Below the pieces are notes generated by a model, which had not been told where the DNA came from, did no database searches, and saw only the letters and a list, made by a program, of their open reading frames with translations. From Roseobacter sp. (GTDB lineage: Bacteria > Pseudomonadota > Alphaproteobacteria > Rhodobacterales > Rhodobacteraceae), in contig JAGXHB010000051.1 in the NCBI GenBank assembly GCA_024636425.1, positions 1 to 5,856 of the forward strand: a DNA stretch of 5,856 bases. The letters run 5' to 3'. Below, one piece after another: positions 1 through 5,856 of the stretch (position 1 is its first letter; the number at the start of each line of letters is the position of its first letter). A program made the translations under genes and the position numbers.

Positions 1-423
1 ACGTCGGACGCCCAAGGATACCGGTATGCGCAAACGCATCCGGACGGGCAGCCATGGCCCGCCATTCCACAGAATGTGCTGGCAATCTGGGACGCCTTGA
101 CCGGGGTCGAGCGGCAACCGGAATGCTGTCTGGTCAATTATTATGCCTCAGACGCCAGAATGGGCCTGCATCAAGACCGTGACGAAGCTGATTTTCGGTG
201 GCCGGTAGTGTCCGTTTCATTGGGGGATGAAGGACTGTTCCGCATTGGGGGTCAAAAGCGTGGCGGCAAGACCGACAGCATTTGGCTGCAAACCGGTGAT
301 GTTGTGGTCATGGGGGGCGAAGCGCGGTTGAACTACCACGGGATTGACCGGATCCGGGCAGGATCGTCCAAGCTGCTGCCCAAGGGGGGACGTATCAACC
401 TGACAATGCGGGTCGTAAACTGA
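1..423 (+). CDS. alkB: AlkB-family DNA/RNA demethylase (2-oxoglutarate/Fe(II) dioxygenase), 5' end missing
   Basis: Repairs alkylated bases such as 1-methyladenine and 3-methylcytosine by oxidative demethylation, using Fe(II), 2-oxoglutarate and O2 in the cytoplasm. The frame is open from base 1 to the TGA at 421-423, so 140 C-terminal residues are visible. E. coli AlkB is about 216 residues, so roughly 70 are missing to the left; the first internal start-like codon (near 76) falls inside the conserved fold and is not the real start. Visible marks, numbered from base 1: substrate-lid region GYRY...PWPAIP (6-23), the N-x-Y 2OG contact (N46, Y48), the iron ligands HxD (H57, D59) and distal His in NYHGI (H113), and the R-x-N-x-T-x-R 2OG-binding end (R131, N133, R137). 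All catalytic residues are present, so the enzyme should be active. It faces the polysaccharide permease gene tail to tail and is probably functionally unrelated to it. Family assignment is very secure. Confidence 0.95.
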   Translation, partial: TSDAQGYRYAQTHPDGQPWPAIPQNVLAIWDALTGVERQPECCLVNYYASDARMGLHQDRDEADFRWPVVSVSLGDEGLFRIGGQKRGGKTDSIWLQTGDVVVMGGEARLNYHGIDRIRAGSSKLLPKGGRINLTMRVVN

Positions 424-425
424 CG

Positions 426-1250
426 CTAACGGCGCGCGCTCCAGCTCGCGGATGCGTGTTTGCGTGTATAAAATTCGCCCATAAGGCCGATTACTGTTAG
501 CACGACGCCAACCCAGAACGCGTATTCCCAGCTGGTGTAGCGGGGATTGTAGTTTATGAACGAGAAGCCGCGCGCCTGATCAATCGCATGAAACAGCGGG
601 TTCCAGTCAAACATCGCGAGCATGAAGCTCGGCAAGGAGTTCGCAACGAACATCTTGCCTGATGCGATCATGTTTGCCCGTTGATACAGCGTGACAGCGA
701 CCCCGGTGAAAGCCGGAAACCAGGGTTTCATCGCCAGAAAGACCATCCCGACCGCCACGCCCGTGAACCATGCCAAAATCAGCATGTAAAAGGCACCGGC
801 CCAATCCGCGAGCTCAACCGGAACGAAGGCGATATGATACCCGAACAGAATGATGCAAAGCGACAGAAACTGGATGTAAAATGATCCCAAAGCGGCGGAG
901 GCGATGGAAATCGCGGTCGTCATCGGGGCATGCTGCATCATCGGGCTGGCTGGCCCTTCCGATCCGGAAACCGCACCGACTGCCTTGCTGTGGGTCATGA
1001 ACAGGAAGACGCCCGTCATGATGTAGATGATGAAATCACCTCGGATCGCGGAACCGCGCATCCCGAGAATCGAAAACATAAGGTAAAACACGCCGACAAA
1101 GATCATCGACTGCAAGATATTCACCAGAAGCGCTACAAAAGCATTGTTGTGCTGTTTGCGGACCTGCCTGACGATAGAATGGTAGATCAGCTCCGCTATA
1201 TTGATAGCAGAAGACAGGCTGCCCCGGTTGCTGCGACTTGGTTGAAACAT
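426..1250 (-). CDS. KpsM-like ABC-2 permease for capsule/polysaccharide export
   Basis: Predicted inner-membrane subunit of an ABC exporter moving lipid-linked or capsular polysaccharide out of the cytoplasm; it should pair with a KpsT-like ATPase. From the ATG at 1250 the protein is 274 residues, the usual KpsM size (about 260-270). It shows a short cytoplasmic N-terminus with the amphipathic INIAELIYHSIVRQVRK stretch (16-32), then hydrophobic segments at roughly 38-62, 73-90, 113-141, 150-174, 178-190 and 243-261. The ABC-2 signature NPLFHAIDQARG (217-228) lies before the last helix, and the tail is basic. The frame can be extended to a TTG at 1310 (294 residues), but the added 20 residues look like leader sequence. 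The ATG has an AAAGAGG ribosome site 9 bases upstream, so I prefer it. No ATPase, KpsE or KpsD gene adjoins: downstream is convergent alkB and upstream is divergent cysQ. Family is secure; the exact cargo is unknown. Confidence 0.9.
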   Translation of the reverse strand: MFQPSRSNRGSLSSAINIAELIYHSIVRQVRKQHNNAFVALLVNILQSMIFVGVFYLMFSILGMRGSAIRGDFIIYIMTGVFLFMTHSKAVGAVSGSEGPASPMMQHAPMTTAISIASAALGSFYIQFLSLCIILFGYHIAFVPVELADWAGAFYMLILAWFTGVAVGMVFLAMKPWFPAFTGVAVTLYQRANMIASGKMFVANSLPSFMLAMFDWNPLFHAIDQARGFSFINYNPRYTSWEYAFWVGVVLTVIGLMGEFYTRKHASASWSARR

Positions 1251-1259
1251 CTCAGTCAG

Positions 1260-1266
1260 CCTCTTT
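1260..1266 (-). promoter_or_regulatory. Ribosome binding site deciding the permease start
   Basis: On the minus strand this reads AAAGAGG, 9 bases before the ATG at 1250. The alternative TTG at 1310 has only a GGA about 12 bases upstream. There is no ATG or GTG in frame between that TTG and the upstream stop at 1355-1353. This supports the shorter, 274-residue form of the permease. Confidence 0.6.
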
Positions 1267-1289
1267 GTGCTATCAAACGCACGGAATTC

Positions 1290-1318
1290 TTGCTGTTCCG
1301 TTAAGGTCAAACCATAAG
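1290..1318 (+). promoter_or_regulatory. Candidate sigma70-type promoter for the cysQ operon
   Basis: TTGCTG (1290-1295) is followed by a 17-base spacer and CATAAG (1313-1318), which match three and four of six consensus positions. The predicted start near 1325 leaves a leader of about 40 bases before the cysQ ATG. A promoter somewhere in this 113-base divergent gap is expected, because the upstream gene points the other way. The precise boxes are weak, and the -10 overlaps that of the opposing candidate promoter. Confidence 0.3.
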
Positions 1319-1339
1319 AGGTTCCAGCAAAGTAATCAA
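1311..1339 (-). promoter_or_regulatory. Candidate sigma70-type promoter for the permease gene
   Basis: On the minus strand, TTGATT (1339-1334) is followed by a 17-base spacer and TATGGT (1316-1311). Each box matches four of six consensus positions. Transcription would start near 1304, giving a leader of about 50 bases before the ATG at 1250. The upstream TTG at 1310 would then lie outside the transcript. This is found by eye only; such matches are common by chance, and alphaproteobacterial promoters often diverge from consensus. Confidence 0.3.
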
Positions 1340-1363
1340 CGAAACTAAAGGGTCAGCGTCATT

Positions 1364-2161
1364 ATGGATTATCAACAACTGGTGACAGTCATGCGCCGCC
1401 TTTCCCTTGAGGCGGGCGACAGGATCATGGAAATCTACACCTCCGACGATTTTGAGGTGAAGACCAAGTCGGATGAAAGCCCCGTGACCATCGCTGACGA
1501 AGCGGCTGACAAGATCATCTCGGACGGTTTGCGCGCCGCGTTTCCTGACATCATGCTGGTGACGGAGGAACAGTCGGCGACCCATACTGCCAGTGGCGAT
1601 ACCTTTTTGATCGTCGATCCGCTGGACGGCACCAAGGAATTCATCAACCGTCGCGGCGACTTTACCGTCAACATTGCCCTTGTCGAGAACGGCCTGCCCA
1701 CCCGCGGCGTTGTGTATGCCCCCGCCAGATCGCGGTTGTTCTTTACCCTCGCCAACGGTGACGCGGTTGAGGAGAAGGGGGATTTCAACAAGGATGAAGT
1801 GGGCAAGTTAGAGCCTATTTCAGTGTCTGAACCGGACAATTCGGCGCTGCTGGTGGTTGCGTCGAAATCACATCGGGATCAGGCGACCGATGACTATATC
1901 GCCAAGTACGACGTGCAGGACATGAAGAGCGCGGGCTCATCGCTCAAGTTTTGCTTGATCGCCACCGGAGAGGCAGACCTCTATCCGCGCGTCGGCAGAA
2001 CGATGGAGTGGGACACCGCTGCCGGGCATGCCGTGCTGACGGGTGCAGGCGGTCATGTCGTGCGGTTTGATGACCTGACCCCATTGAAATACGGCAAAGC
2101 AGATTTCGCCAACCCGTTCTTCATCGCCTATGCGCCCGGCGTTGATTTGAAGGCGTCCTGA
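1364..2161 (+). CDS. cysQ: 3'(2'),5'-bisphosphate nucleotidase CysQ (PAP phosphatase)
   Basis: Hydrolyses 3'-phosphoadenosine 5'-phosphate (PAP) to AMP and phosphate, clearing the inhibitory by-product of PAPS use in sulfate assimilation and sulfation. It belongs to the Mg-dependent, Li-sensitive inositol-monophosphatase superfamily. The 265 residues match the usual length. Visible motifs: KTKSDESPVTIAD (33-45), metal ligands in VTEE (E68, E69), the hallmark DPLDGTKEF (85-93, with D85 and D88 as ligands), SAGSSLKF (189-196) and the closing WDTAAGHAVLTGAGG (216-230, D217 a ligand). TKEF after DPLDG favours CysQ over inositol monophosphatase, which usually has T-x-N-F there. The ATG at 1364 has AAAGGG about 11 bases upstream. 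Its stop overlaps the kdsB start by one base (TGATG), so the two are translationally coupled. Coupling to Kdo and glycosyltransferase genes suggests a role tied to polysaccharide synthesis, possibly its sulfation (inference). Confidence 0.93.
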   Translation: MDYQQLVTVMRRLSLEAGDRIMEIYTSDDFEVKTKSDESPVTIADEAADKIISDGLRAAFPDIMLVTEEQSATHTASGDTFLIVDPLDGTKEFINRRGDFTVNIALVENGLPTRGVVYAPARSRLFFTLANGDAVEEKGDFNKDEVGKLEPISVSEPDNSALLVVASKSHRDQATDDYIAKYDVQDMKSAGSSLKFCLIATGEADLYPRVGRTMEWDTAAGHAVLTGAGGHVVRFDDLTPLKYGKADFANPFFIAYAPGVDLKAS

Positions 2162-2961
2162 TGTCGGTTCTTATTGTTATTCCTGCGCGATATGCGTCTT
2201 CACGCTACCCTGCGAAACCGCTTGCGATGCTCAGGGGGGCGGGCGGTGACGCGCGCAGCCTGATCGAAAGAAGTTGGCGCGCCGCCTGTGCCGTTCAGGG
2301 CGTTGACCGTGTTGTTGTTGCCACAGACGACGACCGGATCAAGTCTGCCGCCCAAGCCTTCGGGGCAGAGGTCGTGATGACATTGGAGGATTGTGCCAAT
2401 GGAACCGAGCGCTGCGCTGAAGCCCACGCCCTGCTTGGGGGCGGATTTGATGTCGTGGTCAACCTTCAGGGCGACGCGCCGCTGACCCCTCACTGGTTCG
2501 TCGAAAGCCTTGTACAGGGTCTGCAAGGCGACCCCGACGCAGGGATCGCAACGCCCGTGCTGCGCTGTGATGGAATGGCGCTGAACAGCCTGTTGACCGA
2601 CCGCAAGCAAGGCCGCGTCGGTGGCACGACAGCGGTTTTTGCTGCCGACCACAAGGCGCTTTATTTCTCGAAGGAAGTGATACCTTTCACCTCGAAAACC
2701 TACGCCGATGATGACCAGACGCCGGTTTTTCACCACGTGGGTGTCTATGCGTATCGGCCCGCAGCACTTGCGGACTATCCCGCATGGCCGACCGGCCCGC
2801 TTGAGCAGCTTGAAGGGCTGGAACAGCTTCGTTTCATGGAGAACGGCCAGACGGTTCTGTGTGTCGAAGTTGAAGCGAAAGGCCGCCAGTTCTGGGAGCT
2901 TAACAACCCCGAAGATGTACCCAAGATCGAGGCGATGATGGCGCAAATGGGTCTGGAATGA
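2161..2961 (+). CDS. kdsB: KdsB-like 3-deoxy-manno-octulosonate cytidylyltransferase (CMP-Kdo synthetase)
   Basis: Expected to activate Kdo with CTP, giving CMP-Kdo and pyrophosphate for lipopolysaccharide core or for the Kdo linker of capsules exported by ABC transporters. At 266 residues it is slightly longer than E. coli KdsB (248). Visible family marks: nucleotide loop IPARYASSRYPAKPL (7-21), VATDDDRI (53-60), NGTERCAEA (80-88), NLQGDAPLTP (101-110), LYFS (167-170), HHVGVYAYR (191-199) and PLEQLEGLEQLR (213-224). Two departures are noticeable. The usual QGDEP reads QGDAP (A106), and the usual C-terminal V-D-T-P-E-D reads L-N-N-P-E-D (247-252), so Asn248 sits where a metal-binding Asp is normally found. 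It may therefore be a divergent paralogue acting on Kdo or a related sugar acid. GAAGG lies 7 bases before the ATG. Its stop overlaps the next gene by four bases (ATGA). Confidence 0.85.
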   Translation: MSVLIVIPARYASSRYPAKPLAMLRGAGGDARSLIERSWRAACAVQGVDRVVVATDDDRIKSAAQAFGAEVVMTLEDCANGTERCAEAHALLGGGFDVVVNLQGDAPLTPHWFVESLVQGLQGDPDAGIATPVLRCDGMALNSLLTDRKQGRVGGTTAVFAADHKALYFSKEVIPFTSKTYADDDQTPVFHHVGVYAYRPAALADYPAWPTGPLEQLEGLEQLRFMENGQTVLCVEVEAKGRQFWELNNPEDVPKIEAMMAQMGLE

Positions 2962-4190
2962 CCGATCTGCCTGTGAGCGTCGTGATCGTCAGCCGTGGGC
3001 GACCACAGTCGCTGGCGCGGACGCTGACAGGCATTTCCCAACTGCAATACTGGAATTTCGAAGTTGTCGTCGTCGCAGACCCCGAAGGGATCGCCGCGGC
3101 GGAAAAGCTGACCTTCGCCGCGCATATCAAGCTAGTGCCGTTCGATGAGCCCAACATCTCGGCGGCGCGAAATCTGGGCGTGACGCATGCGGCAGGGGAA
3201 ATCATCGCGTTCATCGACGATGATGCTGTGCCTGAACCCATGTGGTTGCGCCATCTGACAGCCCCGGCCTTGCGTTCCAAAATCGCGGCGATGGGCGGCT
3301 ACGTCAGGGCGCGCAACGGCATTTCATTTCAATGGAAAGCGGCGAGCCTTGACGGGATGGGGCTGGCACATCCGCTGGTGCTGGACCCGAGGCAAGCGAC
3401 CGTCATGTCACCGCCCAAGGGCCGTGCGATCAAGACCGAAGGCACGAATATGGCATTCCGGCGGGACGTCCTTGTTGAACTGGGGGGGTTCGATCCCGCT
3501 TTTCACTATTTCCTCGATGAGACCGATCTGAACATGCGTCTGGCGCAGGCTGGCTACGCCACCGCGATTGTTCCGCTTGCAGAAGTGCACCATGGCTATG
3601 CAGAAAACCGGATGCGTACCGCGTCGCGTGTGCCCGTTGATCTGTTTGATATCGGTGCAAGCTGGGCTGTCTTTCAACGCAAGCATATCCAGCAACCCGA
3701 TCAACCCGCCCACTGGACCGCGCTGCGTCTGGAGCAGCGCCATCGTTTGCTGCGCCTGATGCAGTCGGGGCAGCTTGAACCAGGGGACGTGCGCAGGCTG
3801 CTGCGGCGACTTGACCAAGGGTATGCGGAGGGGCAGGGGCGGCAGGCCGTTGCTGCCAGATTGCCGAAACATTCCGCATCACCTTTCCTGAAGTTTCCGG
3901 CACTTGCGCGACAAAGCATCATGATTGTCAGCCGCCTGACGCGTCTCTCGCAAAACCGAGCCATAGCGCGGGAAAAGACAGCAGCGGGGTGCAATGTGAC
4001 CCTGCTGGTGCTGTCTCCGACCGCTCTTTTTCATCGCGTCACTTTTGACGAGGCTGGTTTCTGGGTGCAAAAAGGCGGTATCTTTGGTAAAGTTGACCGC
4101 GAGGAAAGTTTGATAAAAGTTATCTCGCGTAAAAAACTGGAACAAGCGCAGATCAAGCGTGTTGCGTCTCAGAGAGGCTTTATTCCCTAA
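2958..4190 (+). CDS. Family 2 (GT-A) glycosyltransferase with an unassigned C-terminal extension
   Basis: Cytoplasmic inverting glycosyltransferase, probably adding a sugar to a surface polysaccharide; donor and acceptor cannot be told from sequence. The GT-A domain fills about residues 5-245: start strand PVSVVIVSRGRPQSL (5-19), EPNISAARNLGV (64-75), the metal-binding DDD motif in AFIDDDAVPEP (D87-D89), EGTNMAFRR (161-169), GGFDP (176-180) and the catalytic-base region FLDETDLNMRL (185-195). After HHGY (211-214) comes a basic helical stretch (about 255-340). The end module (about 341-410) contains VTLLVLSPTALFHRVTFDEAGFWVQKGGIFGK, which I do not recognise as a named domain. There is no transmembrane helix, so it is not a synthase-type GT2. 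Its ATG overlaps the kdsB stop (ATGA) and has only a weak ribosome site, consistent with coupled translation in the cysQ-kdsB operon. Confidence 0.88.
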   Translation: MTDLPVSVVIVSRGRPQSLARTLTGISQLQYWNFEVVVVADPEGIAAAEKLTFAAHIKLVPFDEPNISAARNLGVTHAAGEIIAFIDDDAVPEPMWLRHLTAPALRSKIAAMGGYVRARNGISFQWKAASLDGMGLAHPLVLDPRQATVMSPPKGRAIKTEGTNMAFRRDVLVELGGFDPAFHYFLDETDLNMRLAQAGYATAIVPLAEVHHGYAENRMRTASRVPVDLFDIGASWAVFQRKHIQQPDQPAHWTALRLEQRHRLLRLMQSGQLEPGDVRRLLRRLDQGYAEGQGRQAVAARLPKHSASPFLKFPALARQSIMIVSRLTRLSQNRAIAREKTAAGCNVTLLVLSPTALFHRVTFDEAGFWVQKGGIFGKVDREESLIKVISRKKLEQAQIKRVASQRGFIP

Positions 4191-4311
4191 ACTGGCAGAA
4201 TACCGCCACAATTTTGGAGTAAGCGCCTTTTAAGTGTTAAACGGTAGGTGATAGTGATTTGCAGTTTCGCAACCGGAAACAATTCTAACGCACGCAAAGG
4301 CGACGACCGAC
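4191..4311 (+). other. Intergenic region before galU, possible promoter or leader
   Basis: This 121-base gap is far larger than the other junctions on this strand and is AT-richer than the flanking genes, so galU-galE may have its own promoter here. By eye I see only a poor pair: TTGCAG at 4259-4264 and an AT-rich AATTCT at 4281-4286. There is a ribosome site AAAGG at 4296-4300, 11 bases before the galU ATG. No convincing intrinsic terminator follows the glycosyltransferase, so readthrough from the upstream operon is possible. No small ORF or RNA gene could be supported. Confidence 0.35.
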
Positions 4312-5205
4312 ATGGCCAAGAAAGTAACCAAAGCGATTTTCCCCGTAGCAGGTTTGGGGACGCGGTTTTTGCCCGCAACCAAGTCTGTCCCGAAGGAAAT
4401 CATGACCCTCGTGGATCGCCCCCTGATCCAGTACGCCATCGACGAGGCCCGCGCAGCCGGGATCAAGGAATTCATCTTTGTGACTTCCCGCGGCAAAGGC
4501 GCGCTTGAGGATTACTTTGACCATTCCCCTGTGCTGGAGCAGGAACTGCGTTCAAAGAATAAGACGGACCTTCTCGAGATCCTCAAGAATACCAACATGG
4601 ACAGCGGTGCCATTGCCTATATCCGTCAGCACAAGGCCTTGGGTCTTGGGCATGCAGTATGGTGTGCACGGCGTTTGATCGGGAACGAACCTTTTGCGGT
4701 GATCCTGCCCGACGACGTGATCGCGGCGGAAAAGCCATGCCTGCAGCAGATGGTGGAAGCCTATAACGAGACTGGCGGCAATATCGTCGCGGCGATGGAA
4801 GTCGCGCCCGAGCGGTCATCCTCCTACGGGATGCTTGACGTGGAGGAAGACCGCGGAGAGTTGGTCAAGATCAAGGGTATGGTCGAGAAGCCCAAGCAGG
4901 AAGACTCCCCCTCCAATCTTGCTGTTATCGGCCGTTATATTCTCTCTCCCAACGTGCTCAAGAACCTGAACCAGCTGAAATCCGGCTCAGGTGGAGAGAT
5001 CCAGTTGACAGATGCGATTGCCGCAGAGTTGACCCAGAACCGCGATGTATTCGGGTACAGGTTCAAAGGTCAGCGGTTCGACTGCGGATCCAAGGCAGGG
5101 TTCCTTCAGGCGACAGTATCATTTGGTCTGGCCCGCCCCGAACTGCGCGACGACCTGTATGCGTATTTGCAAGAGATCATGCAGGTTGATAAAGCCGCAC
5201 AATAG
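4312..5205 (+). CDS. galU: UTP-glucose-1-phosphate uridylyltransferase GalU
   Basis: Makes UDP-glucose and pyrophosphate from UTP and glucose 1-phosphate in the cytoplasm, feeding glycans, galactose metabolism and UDP-glucuronate synthesis. The 297 residues match bacterial GalU (about 290-300). Visible motifs: the nucleotide-binding loop FPVAGLGTRFLPATKSVPKE (10-29), VDRPLIQYAIDEA (34-46), RQHKALGLGHAV (105-116), the metal-site region VILPDDV (130-136), SSYGML (170-175), MVEKPK (190-195), GRYIL (207-211), GGEIQLTDAI (227-236) and FDCGSKAGF (256-264). All regions expected of an active enzyme are intact. Conservation begins right after the ATG at 4312, and AAAGG stands 11 bases upstream. galE follows 21 bases after the stop, making a UDP-glucose/UDP-galactose supply pair next to glycosyltransferase and export genes. 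Confidence 0.97.
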   Translation: MAKKVTKAIFPVAGLGTRFLPATKSVPKEIMTLVDRPLIQYAIDEARAAGIKEFIFVTSRGKGALEDYFDHSPVLEQELRSKNKTDLLEILKNTNMDSGAIAYIRQHKALGLGHAVWCARRLIGNEPFAVILPDDVIAAEKPCLQQMVEAYNETGGNIVAAMEVAPERSSSYGMLDVEEDRGELVKIKGMVEKPKQEDSPSNLAVIGRYILSPNVLKNLNQLKSGSGGEIQLTDAIAAELTQNRDVFGYRFKGQRFDCGSKAGFLQATVSFGLARPELRDDLYAYLQEIMQVDKAAQ

Positions 5206-5226
5206 GCGACGAACAAGGGCAGGCGG

Positions 5227-5856
5227 ATGGCAAACGTATTGGTGACGGGCGGCGCGGGCTATATTGGCTCGCACGCTTGCAAGGCGCTTGCTGCATCCGG
5301 TCATACGCCGGTCAGCTTTGACAATCTGGTAACGGGGTGGCGCGACGCAGTTAAATTCGGCCCGTTGGTTGAAGGTGACCTGCGGGATCGCGCGCAGATC
5401 GACGCTGCTTTCGCGCAGTATCAACCCGTCGCCGTCATGCATTTCGCCGCGCTAAGCCAGGTTGGCGACAGCATGAAACAGCCGGGCGTGTACTGGCGCA
5501 ACAATGTCACCGGATCACTGAACCTGATCGAGGCGGCGGTCGATGCGGGATGCCTGAACTTCGTGTTCTCCTCAACCTGCGCGACCTACGGCGATCAGGA
5601 TAATGTGGTCCTTGATGAAGCCAGCGCGCAGCTTCCGATCAATCCATATGGTGCATCAAAACGCGCCATCGAAGACATCCTCTGCGGTTTCGACGTGGCG
5701 CATGGTTTGAAAAATGTGATCTTCCGCTACTTTAATGTGGCAGGCGCAGATCCCGATGGGGAAGTCGGCGAATTTCACCGTCCTGAAACCCATCTGATAC
5801 CCCTGATGCTTGATGCGATCGACGGCAAGCGCGATGCTTTGACCGTGTTCGGCACA
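5227..5856 (+). CDS. galE: UDP-glucose 4-epimerase GalE, 3' end beyond window
   Basis: Interconverts UDP-glucose and UDP-galactose with tightly bound NAD; a cytoplasmic extended short-chain dehydrogenase/reductase. The first 210 residues are visible and the frame is still open at base 5856; full-length family members have about 330-340, so about 120 residues are missing. Visible: the Rossmann loop TGGAGYIGSH (7-16), FDNL (31-34), GDLRD (50-54), HFAA (72-75), the Ser/Thr of the catalytic triad in SSTCATYG (115-122), the YxxxK pair Y141 and K145, RYFNVAGA (167-174) and HLIP (189-192). The ATG at 5227 has AAGGG 7 bases upstream, and conservation starts at residue 3. It follows galU by 21 bases and should be cotranscribed with it, using the UDP-glucose made by GalU. 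The parts that determine N-acetyl-sugar acceptance lie beyond the window, so a UDP-GlcNAc epimerase activity cannot be excluded. Confidence 0.94.
   Translation, partial: MANVLVTGGAGYIGSHACKALAASGHTPVSFDNLVTGWRDAVKFGPLVEGDLRDRAQIDAAFAQYQPVAVMHFAALSQVGDSMKQPGVYWRNNVTGSLNLIEAAVDAGCLNFVFSSTCATYGDQDNVVLDEASAQLPINPYGASKRAIEDILCGFDVAHGLKNVIFRYFNVAGADPDGEVGEFHRPETHLIPLMLDAIDGKRDALTVFGT

Noticed and set aside
1307..1585. A minus-strand open frame across the start of cysQ and the divergent promoter region.
   Set aside because: No domain is recognisable, and it would run through the cysQ coding region, whose conserved motifs fix the true strand.
2200..2946. A 248-codon open frame on the minus strand covering nearly all of kdsB.
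   Set aside because: The translation shows no recognisable domain, and the opposite frame is a clear KdsB with family motifs throughout. Long antisense frames are expected in GC-rich coding DNA.
3408..3903. Two overlapping minus-strand open frames of about 155 codons opposite the glycosyltransferase gene.
   Set aside because: They overlap each other in different frames, have low-complexity compositions, and lie against a well-supported GT2 gene.
4193..4216. Possible intrinsic terminator after the glycosyltransferase: TGGC and GCCA arms followed by ATTTT.
   Set aside because: The stem has only four base pairs around an eight-base loop and the T-run is short, so it is too weak to call.
4264..4280. 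Inverted repeat GTTTC-GCAACCG-GAAAC upstream of galU, considered as an operator.
   Set aside because: A five-base stem of this kind is common by chance, it matches no regulator site I recognise, and there is no second copy nearby.
4248..4508. An 86-codon plus-strand open frame overlapping the start of galU.
   Set aside because: It is out of frame with galU, whose conserved N-terminus begins at 4312. Its translation has no recognisable features.

Overview
The window is chromosomal DNA, moderately GC-rich and densely coding. It most likely comes from an alphaproteobacterium of the Rhodobacterales/Roseobacter type. That assignment rests on the character of the proteins (a KpsM-like permease and a glycosyltransferase with a particular C-terminal tail) and on gene order; no rRNA or other taxonomic marker is present. 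Seven protein genes are visible, two of them cut by the window edges. I see no tRNA, rRNA, CRISPR array, insertion sequence, integrase or attachment site.

Layout from left to right. Bases 1-423 (+) hold the C-terminal two thirds of an AlkB-type DNA repair dioxygenase. Two bases later, and convergent with it, is a KpsM-like ABC-2 permease for polysaccharide export (426-1250, -). A 113-base divergent intergenic region separates the permease from a rightward set of genes: cysQ (1364-2161), kdsB (2161-2961) and a family 2 glycosyltransferase (2958-4190). These three overlap by 1 and 4 bases and are almost certainly one translationally coupled operon. After a 121-base gap come galU (4312-5205) and, 21 bases further on, galE (5227 to past the right edge).

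Apart from alkB, the genes read as one surface-polysaccharide locus. KdsB would supply CMP-Kdo, GalU UDP-glucose and GalE UDP-galactose. The GT2 enzyme would transfer a sugar, and the permease would be the membrane part of an exporter whose ATPase is not in the window. CysQ removes PAP, the by-product of PAPS-dependent sulfation, so its coupling to kdsB and the glycosyltransferase raises the possibility that the polymer is sulfated. This last step is inference, because no sulfotransferase is visible.

I did not find a clearly new biological system. The points most worth a second look are an apparent Asp-to-Asn change at a metal-ligand position in KdsB, an unassigned C-terminal module on the glycosyltransferase, the coupling of cysQ to Kdo and glycosyltransferase genes, and two candidate divergent promoters whose -10 boxes overlap.
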